In this document: positions 26,387 to 35,363 of the stretch, in pieces | How positions within the stretch are numbered: the first letter of the stretch is position 1 | How the letters are laid out: every line of letters begins with the position of its first letter | NCBI GenBank assembly: GCA_902526115.1 | Contig: CABZJV010000004.1 | Location: forward strand, 1 to 57,359 | Source of the DNA: an uncultured Pelagibacteraceae bacterium | Lineage (GTDB): Bacteria; Pseudomonadota; Alphaproteobacteria; Pelagibacterales; Pelagibacteraceae | Length of the DNA: 57,359 bases | Direction: 5' to 3' | Program-made: the position numbers and the translations under genes | The notes under the pieces: model-generated | The model's database searches: none | Seen by the model: the letters and a program-made list of their open reading frames with translations, nothing else | Told to the model about the DNA's origin: nothing

Positions 26387-26440
26387 TTTTTATTTTAGTA
26401 TTTTATTTTTAAAAAAACACTAAAATTTTCAATTTATAAA

Positions 26441-26475
26441 AGGTAAAAAAAAAAGGCCCTGATTATCAGGGCCTT
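26441..26475 (-). terminator. Intrinsic terminator for the betaine-type binding protein gene
   Basis: On the minus strand a 10-bp perfect GC-rich stem (26466-26475 with 26453-26462) and a 3-base loop are followed by a run of about ten T. It lies 24 bases after the stop of the gene at 26499-27509, so that gene is a single-cistron unit. Confidence 0.88.
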
Positions 26476-26498
26476 AATTTTAAATATATATAAAATAA

Positions 26499-27509
26499 TT
26501 AATTAGGTAACCAACTTTTCCATTTATCAGGATTGTTGTCTAACCATTCGTTAACTACTTCTTTAACATCTCTTTTTTTGATATCAACTTGAACTAACAT
26601 CTTAGCTTGGTCAATATTTTCTAATTTCATTTTTTCAAAAAAAGCTTTTGCTTCAGAATGTTCCGCTTTAGCGAAAGTTGCAGGATTTCCGTAGTTCATG
26701 GTATAGTCTTTGTCCCAACCCGTTGCTGGCCATCCTTTTGTACCGCAAGTTTTCCAGTTATTTGCTTCAGTAAATGTATCACCTTCACATGTTTTATACT
26801 CAGGAAGTTGAACACCTACCATGTCAAACTCTCCAAAAAACCAATGTGGTGACCATAGGTATAATAAGAACGGTTCTTTTCTCATGTAAGCAGCCTTTGC
26901 TTCCGCAATTGCAGCAGCCTCCGTTCCTAGCTCGTCCGCTTGGAAATCAATTCCTAAAAGATCAAGTCTTTTTTGGTCGTGGCAGTTCCAACCAGCTACT
27001 GGACAACCTATTAGTCTTCCTTTACCACCAGTCTCAATGGTCGCAAATTTGGCTTTATGTTTGTTTAAGTCTTTCCAAGTTTTGATACCTAATTCATCTG
27101 CAGCATATTTCGGTATCCAGTAATCTGACATACCTATAATTCCAGTAGTTCCTAAAAGGTCAACTGTTCCATCTCCTTTATAAGATTTTACTACTTTGCC
27201 ATCATAAATTAAATCTTCATTAAACATTACATCATCTGCTTCAGCATAACTTGGCCAGCTTTCACATGCAAAATCTAGCTCTCCGGCTGCAATTGCTTCC
27301 CATAGACCAGTTCCCGAAGGAAATACAGTTTGTTTAACCTTATAACCCATTTCTCTCTCAAGAATTGCTACAGCAACTTCACAAGTAATTATTCCACCCG
27401 TCCAGTCAGCAATAGCTGCGTGTAGTCTTTTAGCATTAGCTGTTCCAAAACTACCTATCATTAGCACTAAAGATAAACATAGTGCTGATATTATCTTTGA
27501 TAACTTCAT
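26499..27509 (-). CDS. proX: Betaine / methylated-osmolyte ABC transporter substrate-binding protein (ProX/OpuAC type)
   Basis: A 336-residue protein with a signal peptide cleaved after TANA (residue ~26). The OpuAC fold shows IADWTGGIITCEVAVAILE, FPSGTGLWEAIAAGELDFACESWPSY, and YLWSPHWFFGEFD. Tryptophans in the latter two segments are typical of cages that bind quaternary ammonium or sulfonium groups. Ligands could be glycine betaine, carnitine, choline, DMSP or TMAO. It is made from its own promoter and terminator, separate from the permease operon upstream. A clear AAGAAGG ribosome site precedes the ATG. Confidence 0.87.
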   Translation of the reverse strand: MKLSKIISALCLSLVLMIGSFGTANAKRLHAAIADWTGGIITCEVAVAILEREMGYKVKQTVFPSGTGLWEAIAAGELDFACESWPSYAEADDVMFNEDLIYDGKVVKSYKGDGTVDLLGTTGIIGMSDYWIPKYAADELGIKTWKDLNKHKAKFATIETGGKGRLIGCPVAGWNCHDQKRLDLLGIDFQADELGTEAAAIAEAKAAYMRKEPFLLYLWSPHWFFGEFDMVGVQLPEYKTCEGDTFTEANNWKTCGTKGWPATGWDKDYTMNYGNPATFAKAEHSEAKAFFEKMKLENIDQAKMLVQVDIKKRDVKEVVNEWLDNNPDKWKSWLPN

Positions 27510-27541
27510 ATATTTTACCTTCTTTTTAAATTTAAAATATT

Positions 27542-27571
27542 ATTTTAGCGTAAAAAATGAGTGAATGTAAA
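27542..27571 (-). promoter_or_regulatory. Putative promoter of the proX-like gene
   Basis: On the minus strand TTTACA (27566-27571) and TAAAAT (27542-27547) are 18 bases apart, placing the start of transcription about 25 bases before the ATG at 27509. It lies in a 122-base spacer downstream of a weak terminator. Confidence 0.55.
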
Positions 27572-27609
27572 CTCTATATAATTTAAAAAATTAATACATT
27601 TATACAATA

Positions 27610-27633
27610 AAAATGCGGTCTATTGACCATTTT
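27610..27633 (-). terminator. Weak terminator after the DmdA/GcvT-like gene
   Basis: GGTC/GACC extended by AAAAT/ATTTT with a 2-base bulge, a 4-base loop, and a short T-rich tail on the minus strand. It overlaps the stop codon of the gene at 27632. The bulge and short tail make it a weak candidate. Confidence 0.4.
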
Positions 27634-28807
27634 AAGGTTTATTTGGGATTGTACGATCTATTCCTTTAACAATTTTTTTTTCATGGTCAAAAAATGGTAA
27701 TTTAACAACATTACAGTCATGGATTTCACCATTATTTAATTTCAACTTTAACTTTTTACCTGGCCATTCTTTTGGTTCATAAAATCTCACATATCCGATT
27801 CCAAGTTTTAATGTAGGTGAGGGCACACCTGCAGTTATATGTCCTACAACATTATCACCTTCTATAACTTTACTTCCAGAAGTTGGTGTATCAGTTTCAC
27901 AAGTAACACCAAACAAACATGTTCCTTTGTTTTTTTTTGATAACGCCTCCCTTCCAATAAAATCATCTTTATCCATATTTACAAAAAATCCCAAACCAGC
28001 TTCGAATGGAGTCATTGTAGTATCAATATCAGTTAAATTTCCAAATATTCCTCCTTCAATTCTTCTTATTGTCATAGCTCTAGAGGATGAAAGTTCCATC
28101 CCATAAGGCTTTCCACACTCTATTAAATGATCCCATAGGGCTAAGTGATCTGTTTTAAAACCATCAGAATAAATTTCAAAACCAAGTTCATTTGTAAAAC
28201 CAGTTCTTGAAACATATAAATCTTGTCCACCGAGATTAAAAAAACCTGATCTAAAATATGACATGTTTTCATCTATATTTCCTTTTGATGCAGCTTTCAT
28301 AATATCAATTGAAGCAGGACCTTGAATTTGAAGAACTCTAGATTTTGGATCAGATATTTTTACGTCAAAATTTTCACTATGAGCCAATAACCAATCTTCA
28401 AAAGGACCATCAGCTTGCACATACCAAAATTTATTATTACTAAATTTAAAAATTACCCCATCCATAAAAATTCCACCTTGCGGGGTACATGCTAATGAAT
28501 AATAACCTCTACCTTCTTTAATTGATGAAATTTTTCTAGTTAATATTTTTTCTAAAAAGGGAATTGCATCTTTACCTGATATTTCTACTGGCTTTTCTGG
28601 AACATCAAAAATCAATGCTTTCTGTCTTAGAAGCCAATATTTTTCTATTGGATCTTCTCCTATTGATATTGGAAAATATCGTCCAGCATAAACTCCACGA
28701 ACCATTTTAGCACTATTAGTTCTATCAATGTAAGGAGATTCTTCAAATCTTCTTGCACTAATTTGTATTGTTTTGTTTAGATCAGATTCTTCTTGTAGAT
28801 TTCCCAA
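27632..28807 (-). CDS. Aminomethyltransferase family protein, DmdA/GcvT-like
   Basis: A 391-residue folate-dependent methyl/aminomethyltransferase: GCV_T domain with VEISGKDAIPFLEKILTRKI, LQIQGPASIDIM, SRTGFTNELGFEIYSD (the conserved tetrahydrofolate/substrate region) and the C-terminal barrel with FGVTCET and GIGYVR. Length and layout resemble DMSP demethylase DmdA more than the T-protein of glycine cleavage, but residues differ and no other gcv gene is present. Likely moves a methyl group from a methylated osmolyte to tetrahydrofolate. The start is a TTG at 28807 with GAG upstream; no ATG is available before Met36. Confidence 0.8.
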   Translation of the reverse strand: MGNLQEESDLNKTIQISARRFEESPYIDRTNSAKMVRGVYAGRYFPISIGEDPIEKYWLLRQKALIFDVPEKPVEISGKDAIPFLEKILTRKISSIKEGRGYYSLACTPQGGIFMDGVIFKFSNNKFWYVQADGPFEDWLLAHSENFDVKISDPKSRVLQIQGPASIDIMKAASKGNIDENMSYFRSGFFNLGGQDLYVSRTGFTNELGFEIYSDGFKTDHLALWDHLIECGKPYGMELSSSRAMTIRRIEGGIFGNLTDIDTTMTPFEAGLGFFVNMDKDDFIGREALSKKNKGTCLFGVTCETDTPTSGSKVIEGDNVVGHITAGVPSPTLKLGIGYVRFYEPKEWPGKKLKLKLNNGEIHDCNVVKLPFFDHEKKIVKGIDRTIPNKP

Positions 28808-28817
28808 TTTAATCTCT

Positions 28818-31148
28818 TTAATTTGTTTTTGCGTTAGATCTTAAAATTGTAGGTGGATCAAAAGCAGTTAATTTTGGAAGCTTATCATTATATTTTTCTA
28901 TCTCAATAAGACAAGAATGTGCAATTGGACCTTGTCCAAGTTTAGATGTGCCTTTGTCAGGCGTTAATACATTTGGATTACCGTGTTTACACATGCTTCC
29001 ATTTTGAGTAGGATATTCTGGATCATACCAAGCACCAGTACTCATTTGTACTACTCCCTGCATTACATCTTCAGTGATTTTTATACCAGCCAAGCAAGAT
29101 CCTCTCTCATTAAACATTTTAACTACATCTCCATTTTTTAAATTACGTTTATTTGCATCTAAAGGATTAATTTCAAGTGGCTCTCTCTCATTTATTTTAA
29201 ATGACTTACTATACTTTCCATGATCCATTTGGCTGTGTAGTTTATTTTTCGGTTGATTTGATATTAAGTGAAGTGGATATTTTTTATTTACTTTGCCCAG
29301 CCATTCACAGGGTTCGAACCACACTGGGTGTCCTGGACAGTCACCATAATTAAAGCCAGCCACGGTTTTTGAAAAAATTTCTATTTTACCACTTGGTGTA
29401 TTAAGTGGATTTTTTTTAGGATCTTCTCTAAAATCTTTTAACATTATTGTTGGTTCTGTCGGTTCACTAATTTTAAACCATTTTTGCTCTCGGAACTTTT
29501 CATATTTAGGTATTTCAATATTTGCAGCGGCTGCTCTATCAAATGTTTGTTTATAAATCCATTCTTGCCACTCATCTTGACTTTTTCCCTCAGTAAATTT
29601 TTCCATAATACCCATTTTTTTTGCAATATTTGCAAAAATTTCAAAGTCATTTTTAGATTGTCCATAAGGTTCTATTATTTTATCCATTGATACAACAAAT
29701 GGATCCCTGGGCGTCATCATTATATCTTTTCTCTCAAGAGGAGTAGTGCAAGGCAAAACGATATCAGACCTCTTTGCAAGAGTGTTCCAGCACCATTCAT
29801 TTGAAATTATTGTATCTGGTTTTTCCCAAGCTTTTATAAGTCTATTTAAATCCTGGTGATGGTGAAAAGGATTTCCACCTGCCCAATAAACTATTTTAGT
29901 ATCTGGATAGACATACGATTTTCCATTAAAATCAAATTTTTCTCCTGGTTTCAGTAAAAGATCACTTATTCTTGCAACTGGTATAAAATTTTCTATTTTA
30001 TTTTCGGTTTGTGGAAATGCTGCTCCAGGCAAAACTTTAAATTGACCACCTATAAAGTTTGTAGCACTATAACCAAAACCAAATCCTCCACCTGGTAATC
30101 CTATTTGACCGATCATAGAAGCAAGCATAATAGCCATCCAAAACGGTTGTTCACCATGATCTTGTCTAGTTAAGGACCAACTAATAGAAATCATACTTCT
30201 TTTTTTCACAATTTTTATTGCTAGTTCTTTAATTTTGGATGCTGAAATTTTACAAATAATCGAAGCCCATTCAGCATTCTTTACTACCCCGTCATTTTTT
30301 CCTAAAAGGTAAGGTAAAAATTTATCAAAGCCATGCGTATATTTGTTTAAGAAATTAGTATCACTAAGTCCTTCAGCATAAATTGTATGAGCCAGTCCTA
30401 ACATTAAAGCAGTATCTGTGTTAGGTCTTGCTGCAATCCATTCACCACTAACTTCATTAATTAAATCAGATTTAAGAGGACTAACATTTATAAACTCTAT
30501 TCCAGAATTTGCAGATTGAAGTAAATTTTCTCTTTGATAATGATGACCTGTTCCACCTTGAGAAATTTGTCCATTTTTAATTGGTATTCCACCAAAACAG
30601 AGAAAAACTTCAGTATTTTTTTTAATAGACTCCCAACTGGTACATGTATCAAGATAAGCACGATAACTTCCAAGGATATGAGGAACCATTGCCTCGGCAG
30701 CAGCAAAACTATATGTAAATTTGGATCTAGTATATCCACCAACACAATTTAAAAATCTGTGTAATTGACTTTGAGCATGATGAAATCTGCCTGCACTTGC
30801 CCATCCATATGAGCCACCAAATATTGATGCATTACCATATTTATCTTTTACTCTATTTATTTCCTCTGCCACAAACTCTTCTGCTTTGTCCCAACTAACT
30901 TCAATAAATGGGTCAACACCTCTTAGATTGTTGTTAGTTCCTGGACCTCCTTCAAACCAGCTTTTTCTTATCATTGGCTTTTCAATACGTGTTGGTCCAT
31001 CAAGTACATCAACAATTCCTTGTGCTATAGGAGAAGGATCTTTGTCATGTTCCCAACCAATGAGTTCCTCGACCTTACCATTTTTAACTTTTGCTCTGTA
31101 GGTACCCCAATGGTTGCTGGTTAAAGGCAAACCTTTATTTTTGTTCAT
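28818..31148 (-). CDS. Molybdopterin S/N-oxide reductase, DMSO-reductase family (BisC/TorZ-like)
   Basis: A 776-residue molybdopterin oxidoreductase with no N-terminal Cys cluster motif and no twin-arginine signal, so it should be cytoplasmic and free of iron-sulfur clusters, like biotin sulfoxide reductase. GGSYGWASAGRFHHAQ contains Tyr114 and Trp116, and TYSFAAAEAMVPHILG contains Ser147; these appear to match the Tyr114, Trp116 and Mo-ligating Ser147 of Rhodobacter DMSO reductase. The C-terminal domain has LISNQPKNKLHSQMDHG, where guanine dinucleotide binds. It begins immediately after the permease stop and precedes the DmdA-like gene, so substrate is probably an S- or N-oxide related to an imported osmolyte; that is inference. 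Confidence 0.85.
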   Translation of the reverse strand: MNKNKGLPLTSNHWGTYRAKVKNGKVEELIGWEHDKDPSPIAQGIVDVLDGPTRIEKPMIRKSWFEGGPGTNNNLRGVDPFIEVSWDKAEEFVAEEINRVKDKYGNASIFGGSYGWASAGRFHHAQSQLHRFLNCVGGYTRSKFTYSFAAAEAMVPHILGSYRAYLDTCTSWESIKKNTEVFLCFGGIPIKNGQISQGGTGHHYQRENLLQSANSGIEFINVSPLKSDLINEVSGEWIAARPNTDTALMLGLAHTIYAEGLSDTNFLNKYTHGFDKFLPYLLGKNDGVVKNAEWASIICKISASKIKELAIKIVKKRSMISISWSLTRQDHGEQPFWMAIMLASMIGQIGLPGGGFGFGYSATNFIGGQFKVLPGAAFPQTENKIENFIPVARISDLLLKPGEKFDFNGKSYVYPDTKIVYWAGGNPFHHHQDLNRLIKAWEKPDTIISNEWCWNTLAKRSDIVLPCTTPLERKDIMMTPRDPFVVSMDKIIEPYGQSKNDFEIFANIAKKMGIMEKFTEGKSQDEWQEWIYKQTFDRAAAANIEIPKYEKFREQKWFKISEPTEPTIMLKDFREDPKKNPLNTPSGKIEIFSKTVAGFNYGDCPGHPVWFEPCEWLGKVNKKYPLHLISNQPKNKLHSQMDHGKYSKSFKINEREPLEINPLDANKRNLKNGDVVKMFNERGSCLAGIKITEDVMQGVVQMSTGAWYDPEYPTQNGSMCKHGNPNVLTPDKGTSKLGQGPIAHSCLIEIEKYNDKLPKLTAFDPPTILRSNAKTN

Positions 31149-33272
31149 TTATTTTTTAGCTAAACCTAATGCTATTCTTTGTTTCTTTGTCCAAGCAAGG
31201 CTTATTCTATCAATTATAATTGCTAGAAGAACTATCCCAACACCAGCTGCTAATCCTCTTCCAGTATCTGATCTAGCCAATCCATTAAAAACCTCTAGAC
31301 CTAGTCCTTTTCCACCTATAAGTGGAGTAACAATTTGCATTGCAAACGCCATAATTACAGTTTGATTAAAACCTATGACTAAGCTTGGCACAGCTAAAGG
31401 AAATTTTACTTTATTAAGAGTTTGCAAAAGAGATCCACCAAAAGATCTTGATACCTCTGAATAGGTACCAGATACTTGAGTTAATCCAAGTGCAGTTAAT
31501 CTTATTATAGGAGGTATAGAATATATTACTGTAGCCAGAACTGCAGAAACTATTCCACCTCCAAAAAACATTAAAACTGGAATTAAATAACAAAAATATG
31601 GAAGAGTTTGCATAGCATCCAGCACAACATCTTGAATATTTTTAAATCTTTCGCTGTAAGAAGCTATTATACCTAGAGGAACTCCTATTATAAAACATAA
31701 CAATACTGAAACTAAAACCGAGGATAATGTAATCATTGACTGTGGCCATATTCCACAAGCTCCGATAAACAACAAAAGGATTATTGTAATAATTGCAAAT
31801 CTTAATCCAACTGTAAAATAACCAATACTTGCAAAAACTGCTAATGTATACCACCATGGAGTATGAGTTAAAAAAATGTCTAAAGGCCTTAACAAATTTA
31901 GATAAACAAATCCTCTTAATCCTTTAGAAAACGCAATAAAGCCTGGATCGACTGTCAACGACTCCACAGCATTAGAAATCGGTTGTCTTATTGATAGCTT
32001 CCACTCTTTAGGAAAAGTTCCTATTTCATACAAATTCGAGTCTATGAATGAAATAACAAATAAAGCTAACAATGATGGTATCAAATAAAATCTTCCAGTT
32101 ATAAATTCACCAATATCATTTGCAGCATTTTTATTGAAAATTGAAATTAATATACTTGTGAGGATTGCAATAAAATTTGTAATTTTAATACAAATAAAGT
32201 CTATAATTTTACTTGCAATATCTAAAGGCATTTCCAAAATTCTTGCTATTTTATATTTTTCTAAATTTTGAGGAAGTAAATGAAATTTTTTTACATTTGA
32301 AGGAAGTTTATCTTCTTTATTACTGCAAGCTTTACTAAATCTATCAAACATTATTGCCATGAATAAAATACAAAGACCACCTTCCATTGCCCATCCTACA
32401 TCAAGCCTTCTTATTGCTTGCCATACTTGTCCACCAATCCCCTCTGCACCAATAAAACATGCCAATACAACGAGAGCTAACGCCATCATAATCACTTGAT
32501 TGATGCCCATCATAATGCTTGGCAGTGACATAGGAATTTTAATTTTTAATAATAATTGCAACTTACTTGAACCAAATGAAGTTGCAGACTCTACGGTTTC
32601 TTTTGAAACTTGCCGAATACCAGTATTGGTTAGTCGAATTATTGGTGGCATTGAATAAATCATTGTAGCCAATATTGCAGGTGCCCCCCCGATACCAAAA
32701 AAAAATAATGCAGGAAACAAATAAACAAAAGCAGGCATAACCTGCATAGTATCCAAAACAGGTTTCATAAAATTTTCAAATCTATCACTCTGAGAGCATG
32801 CTATTCCAAGTAATACTCCGAAAAATACACATAAGAAAACTGACAATCCCATTAAAGCAACTGTCTGAAGAGATGCTTCCCATAATCCAACAGCTCCCCA
32901 AAAATAAATTACAAAGCATGAAAACAATCCTAATTTTAGCCCACCAACTATAAAACAAGGAAGAGTTAAAATTGCGGCGACTAAAATCCAAGGTGAGTCA
33001 AGTAAAAAATCTTCTAAAAAGTAATAACCAGCCTTAATGTAATTTGCTAAAATTTTTGTAATCCATCTGTAATTTTTCTTTAGATAATCTTCCCCTTCAT
33101 TTACCCATGCTGTAAAAGTAAATTCATCAGTTACAACTTTAGGAAATTTTGATGGTCCGTCATTTTGAGTTGAAAGAAATAAGGCTCCAATAAAAACCAA
33201 TAATACCAATGAATATTTTATAATGCTTTTTGTATTATTTTTATTTTCTAGTGTTTTTTGAACTGCATCCAT
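31149..33272 (-). CDS. proW: Betaine-type ABC transporter permease, fused tandem duplication (ProW-ProW)
   Basis: A 707-residue protein holding two complete ProW/OpuAB permease domains (residues ~75-310 and ~455-700). Each repeat has the same ordered motifs: LGIACSQSDRFENFMKPVLD versus LGIIASYSERFKNIQDVVLD, then YSMPPIIRLTNTGIRQVS versus YSIPPIIRLTALGLTQVS, then the EAA-like loop and a matching end. Normal ProW has one domain of about 280-350 residues and homodimerises; here both halves of the pore are in one chain. First gene of the operon with the molybdoenzyme and DmdA-like genes, divergent from the ATPase. Confidence 0.9.
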   Translation of the reverse strand: MDAVQKTLENKNNTKSIIKYSLVLLVFIGALFLSTQNDGPSKFPKVVTDEFTFTAWVNEGEDYLKKNYRWITKILANYIKAGYYFLEDFLLDSPWILVAAILTLPCFIVGGLKLGLFSCFVIYFWGAVGLWEASLQTVALMGLSVFLCVFFGVLLGIACSQSDRFENFMKPVLDTMQVMPAFVYLFPALFFFGIGGAPAILATMIYSMPPIIRLTNTGIRQVSKETVESATSFGSSKLQLLLKIKIPMSLPSIMMGINQVIMMALALVVLACFIGAEGIGGQVWQAIRRLDVGWAMEGGLCILFMAIMFDRFSKACSNKEDKLPSNVKKFHLLPQNLEKYKIARILEMPLDIASKIIDFICIKITNFIAILTSILISIFNKNAANDIGEFITGRFYLIPSLLALFVISFIDSNLYEIGTFPKEWKLSIRQPISNAVESLTVDPGFIAFSKGLRGFVYLNLLRPLDIFLTHTPWWYTLAVFASIGYFTVGLRFAIITIILLLFIGACGIWPQSMITLSSVLVSVLLCFIIGVPLGIIASYSERFKNIQDVVLDAMQTLPYFCYLIPVLMFFGGGIVSAVLATVIYSIPPIIRLTALGLTQVSGTYSEVSRSFGGSLLQTLNKVKFPLAVPSLVIGFNQTVIMAFAMQIVTPLIGGKGLGLEVFNGLARSDTGRGLAAGVGIVLLAIIIDRISLAWTKKQRIALGLAKK

Positions 33273-33296
33273 TGTATTTATAAAATAAAATATATT

Positions 33297-33325
33297 ATTT
33301 TACATTTAAAGGAAAATATTGTCTA
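33297..33325 (-). promoter_or_regulatory. Putative promoter of the permease-molybdoenzyme operon
   Basis: On the minus strand TAGACA (33320-33325, 5/6 to TTGACA) and TAAAAT (33297-33302, 5/6) are exactly 17 bases apart, giving a leader of roughly 18 bases to the ATG at 33272. It is in the 77-base divergent spacer shared with the ATPase gene. Confidence 0.6.
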
Positions 33326-33349
33326 TTTTGATTTTATTACATAGAAATT

Positions 33350-34396
33350 ATGAGTAGTTCTTCAAAAATAACTTGTTCAAATATTTGGAAACTTTTTGGG
33401 CCTGATGAAAAAAGAATAATGAAGGAACTAGATCCGAAATTATCAATCAAGGAAGTACAAGAGAAAACTGGACATGTAGTTGCGGTGAAGGGTGTAAGTT
33501 TTTCAATTCAAAAAGGCGAAACATTTGTTGTAATGGGTTTGTCAGGAAGTGGAAAATCAACATTAGTAAGATGCATTTCAAGACTAATTGAGCCAACCTC
33601 AGGAACAGTAAAAATGGATGACGTAGATGTAACAAAGATGAGTAATAGAGAGTTACTTGATTTAAGGAGAAACAAAATGAGTATGGTGTTTCAACATTTT
33701 GGACTTTTTCCACATAGGACAGTTATAGAAAATATTGGTTACGGCCTAGAGGTAAGGGGAAGCAAAAAAATTGAGAGAATTGAAAAATCAATGGAAGTTT
33801 TAAAAATGGTGGGTTTAGATGGATGGCAAAATAATTATCCTCGAGAACTATCAGGTGGGATGCAACAACGGGTAGGTTTAGCAAGAGCCTTGGCAGTAGA
33901 TCCAGAAATTTTAATATTTGACGAACCTTTTTCAGCACTTGACCCTCTTATAAGAAGAGAAATGCAAGACGAACTTTTAAATATTCAAGAAAAAGTCAAA
34001 AAAACTATGGTGTTTATTACTCATGACTTTTTAGAAGCTATAAAAATGGCAGATCATATTGCTATCATGAAAGATGGTGAAGTATCACAAGTTGGAACAC
34101 CAGAAGAAATTGTCGCTAATCCGAAAGATCAATATGTAAAAGATTTTTGCGAGGACGTCCCAAAATACAAAGTTTTAAGTGCTGGAAAAGTTATGAGAAA
34201 AGAATGTTGCGATGATACAAAAAAATTATATGGAGACAAATCACATTGCATACCTGATAATTCTAAAATTGAAACATTGATAGATAAGCTTGTTGATTCT
34301 GATAAATCATTCCCAGTTGTTTGTAGCGATACAGGAGACTTGTTAGGAGAGATAGACCGGGCAATAGTTATGAAATCAATGAAGTCAGCTAGTTAA
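33350..34396 (+). CDS. proV: Betaine-type ABC transporter ATPase (ProV/OpuAA-like)
   Basis: A 348-residue ATPase with Walker [11 protein letters not shown]-loop [13 protein letters not shown], signature [15 protein letters not shown], Walker [13 protein letters not shown] and H-loop FITHDF, all typical of ProV. Instead of two full CBS domains, the C-terminus has about 75 residues with a short Cys-rich stretch (KECCDD then SHC) and a single CBS-like remnant ([17 protein letters not shown]). CBS domains sense ionic strength in OpuA, so regulation may differ. It is the partner of the fused permease on the opposite strand. Confidence 0.92.
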   Translation: MSSSSKITCSNIWKLFGPDEKRIMKELDPKLSIKEVQEKTGHVVAVKGVSFSIQKGETFVVMGLSGSGKSTLVRCISRLIEPTSGTVKMDDVDVTKMSNRELLDLRRNKMSMVFQHFGLFPHRTVIENIGYGLEVRGSKKIERIEKSMEVLKMVGLDGWQNNYPRELSGGMQQRVGLARALAVDPEILIFDEPFSALDPLIRREMQDELLNIQEKVKKTMVFITHDFLEAIKMADHIAIMKDGEVSQVGTPEEIVANPKDQYVKDFCEDVPKYKVLSAGKVMRKECCDDTKKLYGDKSHCIPDNSKIETLIDKLVDSDKSFPVVCSDTGDLLGEIDRAIVMKSMKSAS

Positions 34397-35321
34397 ACTG
34401 ATTATTACCTTTAATACTTTTTTGTTTAACTTTATCTCTCCATATAATTATCATTCCCGCCAAAACTATTGCTAGTACACCTGGAAAAAGTTGTTCCCAC
34501 GGAGCTTCTTTAAAAAAAATCCATCCAAGGACAAAAGAAGAGGGTATACCCAAATATTCAAATGAAGCCATTTTGCTTGCTGAGATTAATCTATAAGAAT
34601 AAATAAATAAAATTGCAGCAGTTCCACCTAGTATACCTGTCAAAGTCATTAAAACGAAATCTTCAACACTTTTTATCTCCGCATGACCACTTGTAACGAA
34701 GTATAAAATTACACCACCTATAACATTAAAAATAAGAGTGAAAAGTTGTATCTTCGCAGTTGAGTGACCCTCAGGAATAAATTTTAGAATTATAACTGTC
34801 ATAGCCCATGCGATAGCAGTTAAAATAGGAAAGATTGAATAGAAGTTAAATATCTCGCTGGTAGGTTTCATAATTAGCACTACACCCAAAAAACCTATAA
34901 AAATTGCTGACCATCTATAAATTCCAACCTTATCTTTTAAAAAAAATATTGAAAATAAAACTATAAAAAATGGAGATGAAAAAGTTAGCGTCATTGCAGT
35001 CGCAAATTCAAGATTTATCACGGAGATAAATATAAATATATTCATTGCCAAAAATCCCAAACCTCTAAAAAAACTAAGTGTAACGAAGGTTTTATTAAGA
35101 TTTTTAAAGATCGTAAAATACTCTTTCGTAAATAAAATCAATAAAATTAAAGGTATAACGCCTGCAATGTTTCTAAACACTGCTAGTTGAATTACAGAAT
35201 ATTCATTGCCAAGAAACTTTATAACCACCATATATAAATCAACACATAGAATTGCCATCAACATAGTAGCAACTGCAAGATATGTTTTTTTAATATCAAT
35301 CTTTTCTGATGAAATTTTCAT
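34389..35321 (-). CDS. DMT family (EamA) transporter
   Basis: A 310-residue, ten-helix protein with two EamA repeats: FFLKDKVGIYRWSAIFIGFLGVVLIM ends repeat one, and FEYLGIPSSFVLGWIFFKEAPWEQL ends repeat two. The substrate is unknown. Its 3' end overlaps the end of the convergent ATPase gene by eight bases. It is divergent from the iron alcohol dehydrogenase gene with 42 bases between. Confidence 0.85.
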   Translation of the reverse strand: MKISSEKIDIKKTYLAVATMLMAILCVDLYMVVIKFLGNEYSVIQLAVFRNIAGVIPLILLILFTKEYFTIFKNLNKTFVTLSFFRGLGFLAMNIFIFISVINLEFATAMTLTFSSPFFIVLFSIFFLKDKVGIYRWSAIFIGFLGVVLIMKPTSEIFNFYSIFPILTAIAWAMTVIILKFIPEGHSTAKIQLFTLIFNVIGGVILYFVTSGHAEIKSVEDFVLMTLTGILGGTAAILFIYSYRLISASKMASFEYLGIPSSFVLGWIFFKEAPWEQLFPGVLAIVLAGMIIIWRDKVKQKSIKGNNQFN

Positions 35322-35363
35322 GTATAATTTTTTTTTAAAAATTGTATAAACTTTATAAACAAA

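Noticed and set aside
27632..28807. Naming the gene dmdA (DMSP demethylase)
   Set aside because: Overall layout is similar, but motifs differ from the Pelagibacter DmdA as I remember it, and specificity residues cannot be aligned here; kept as DmdA/GcvT-like.
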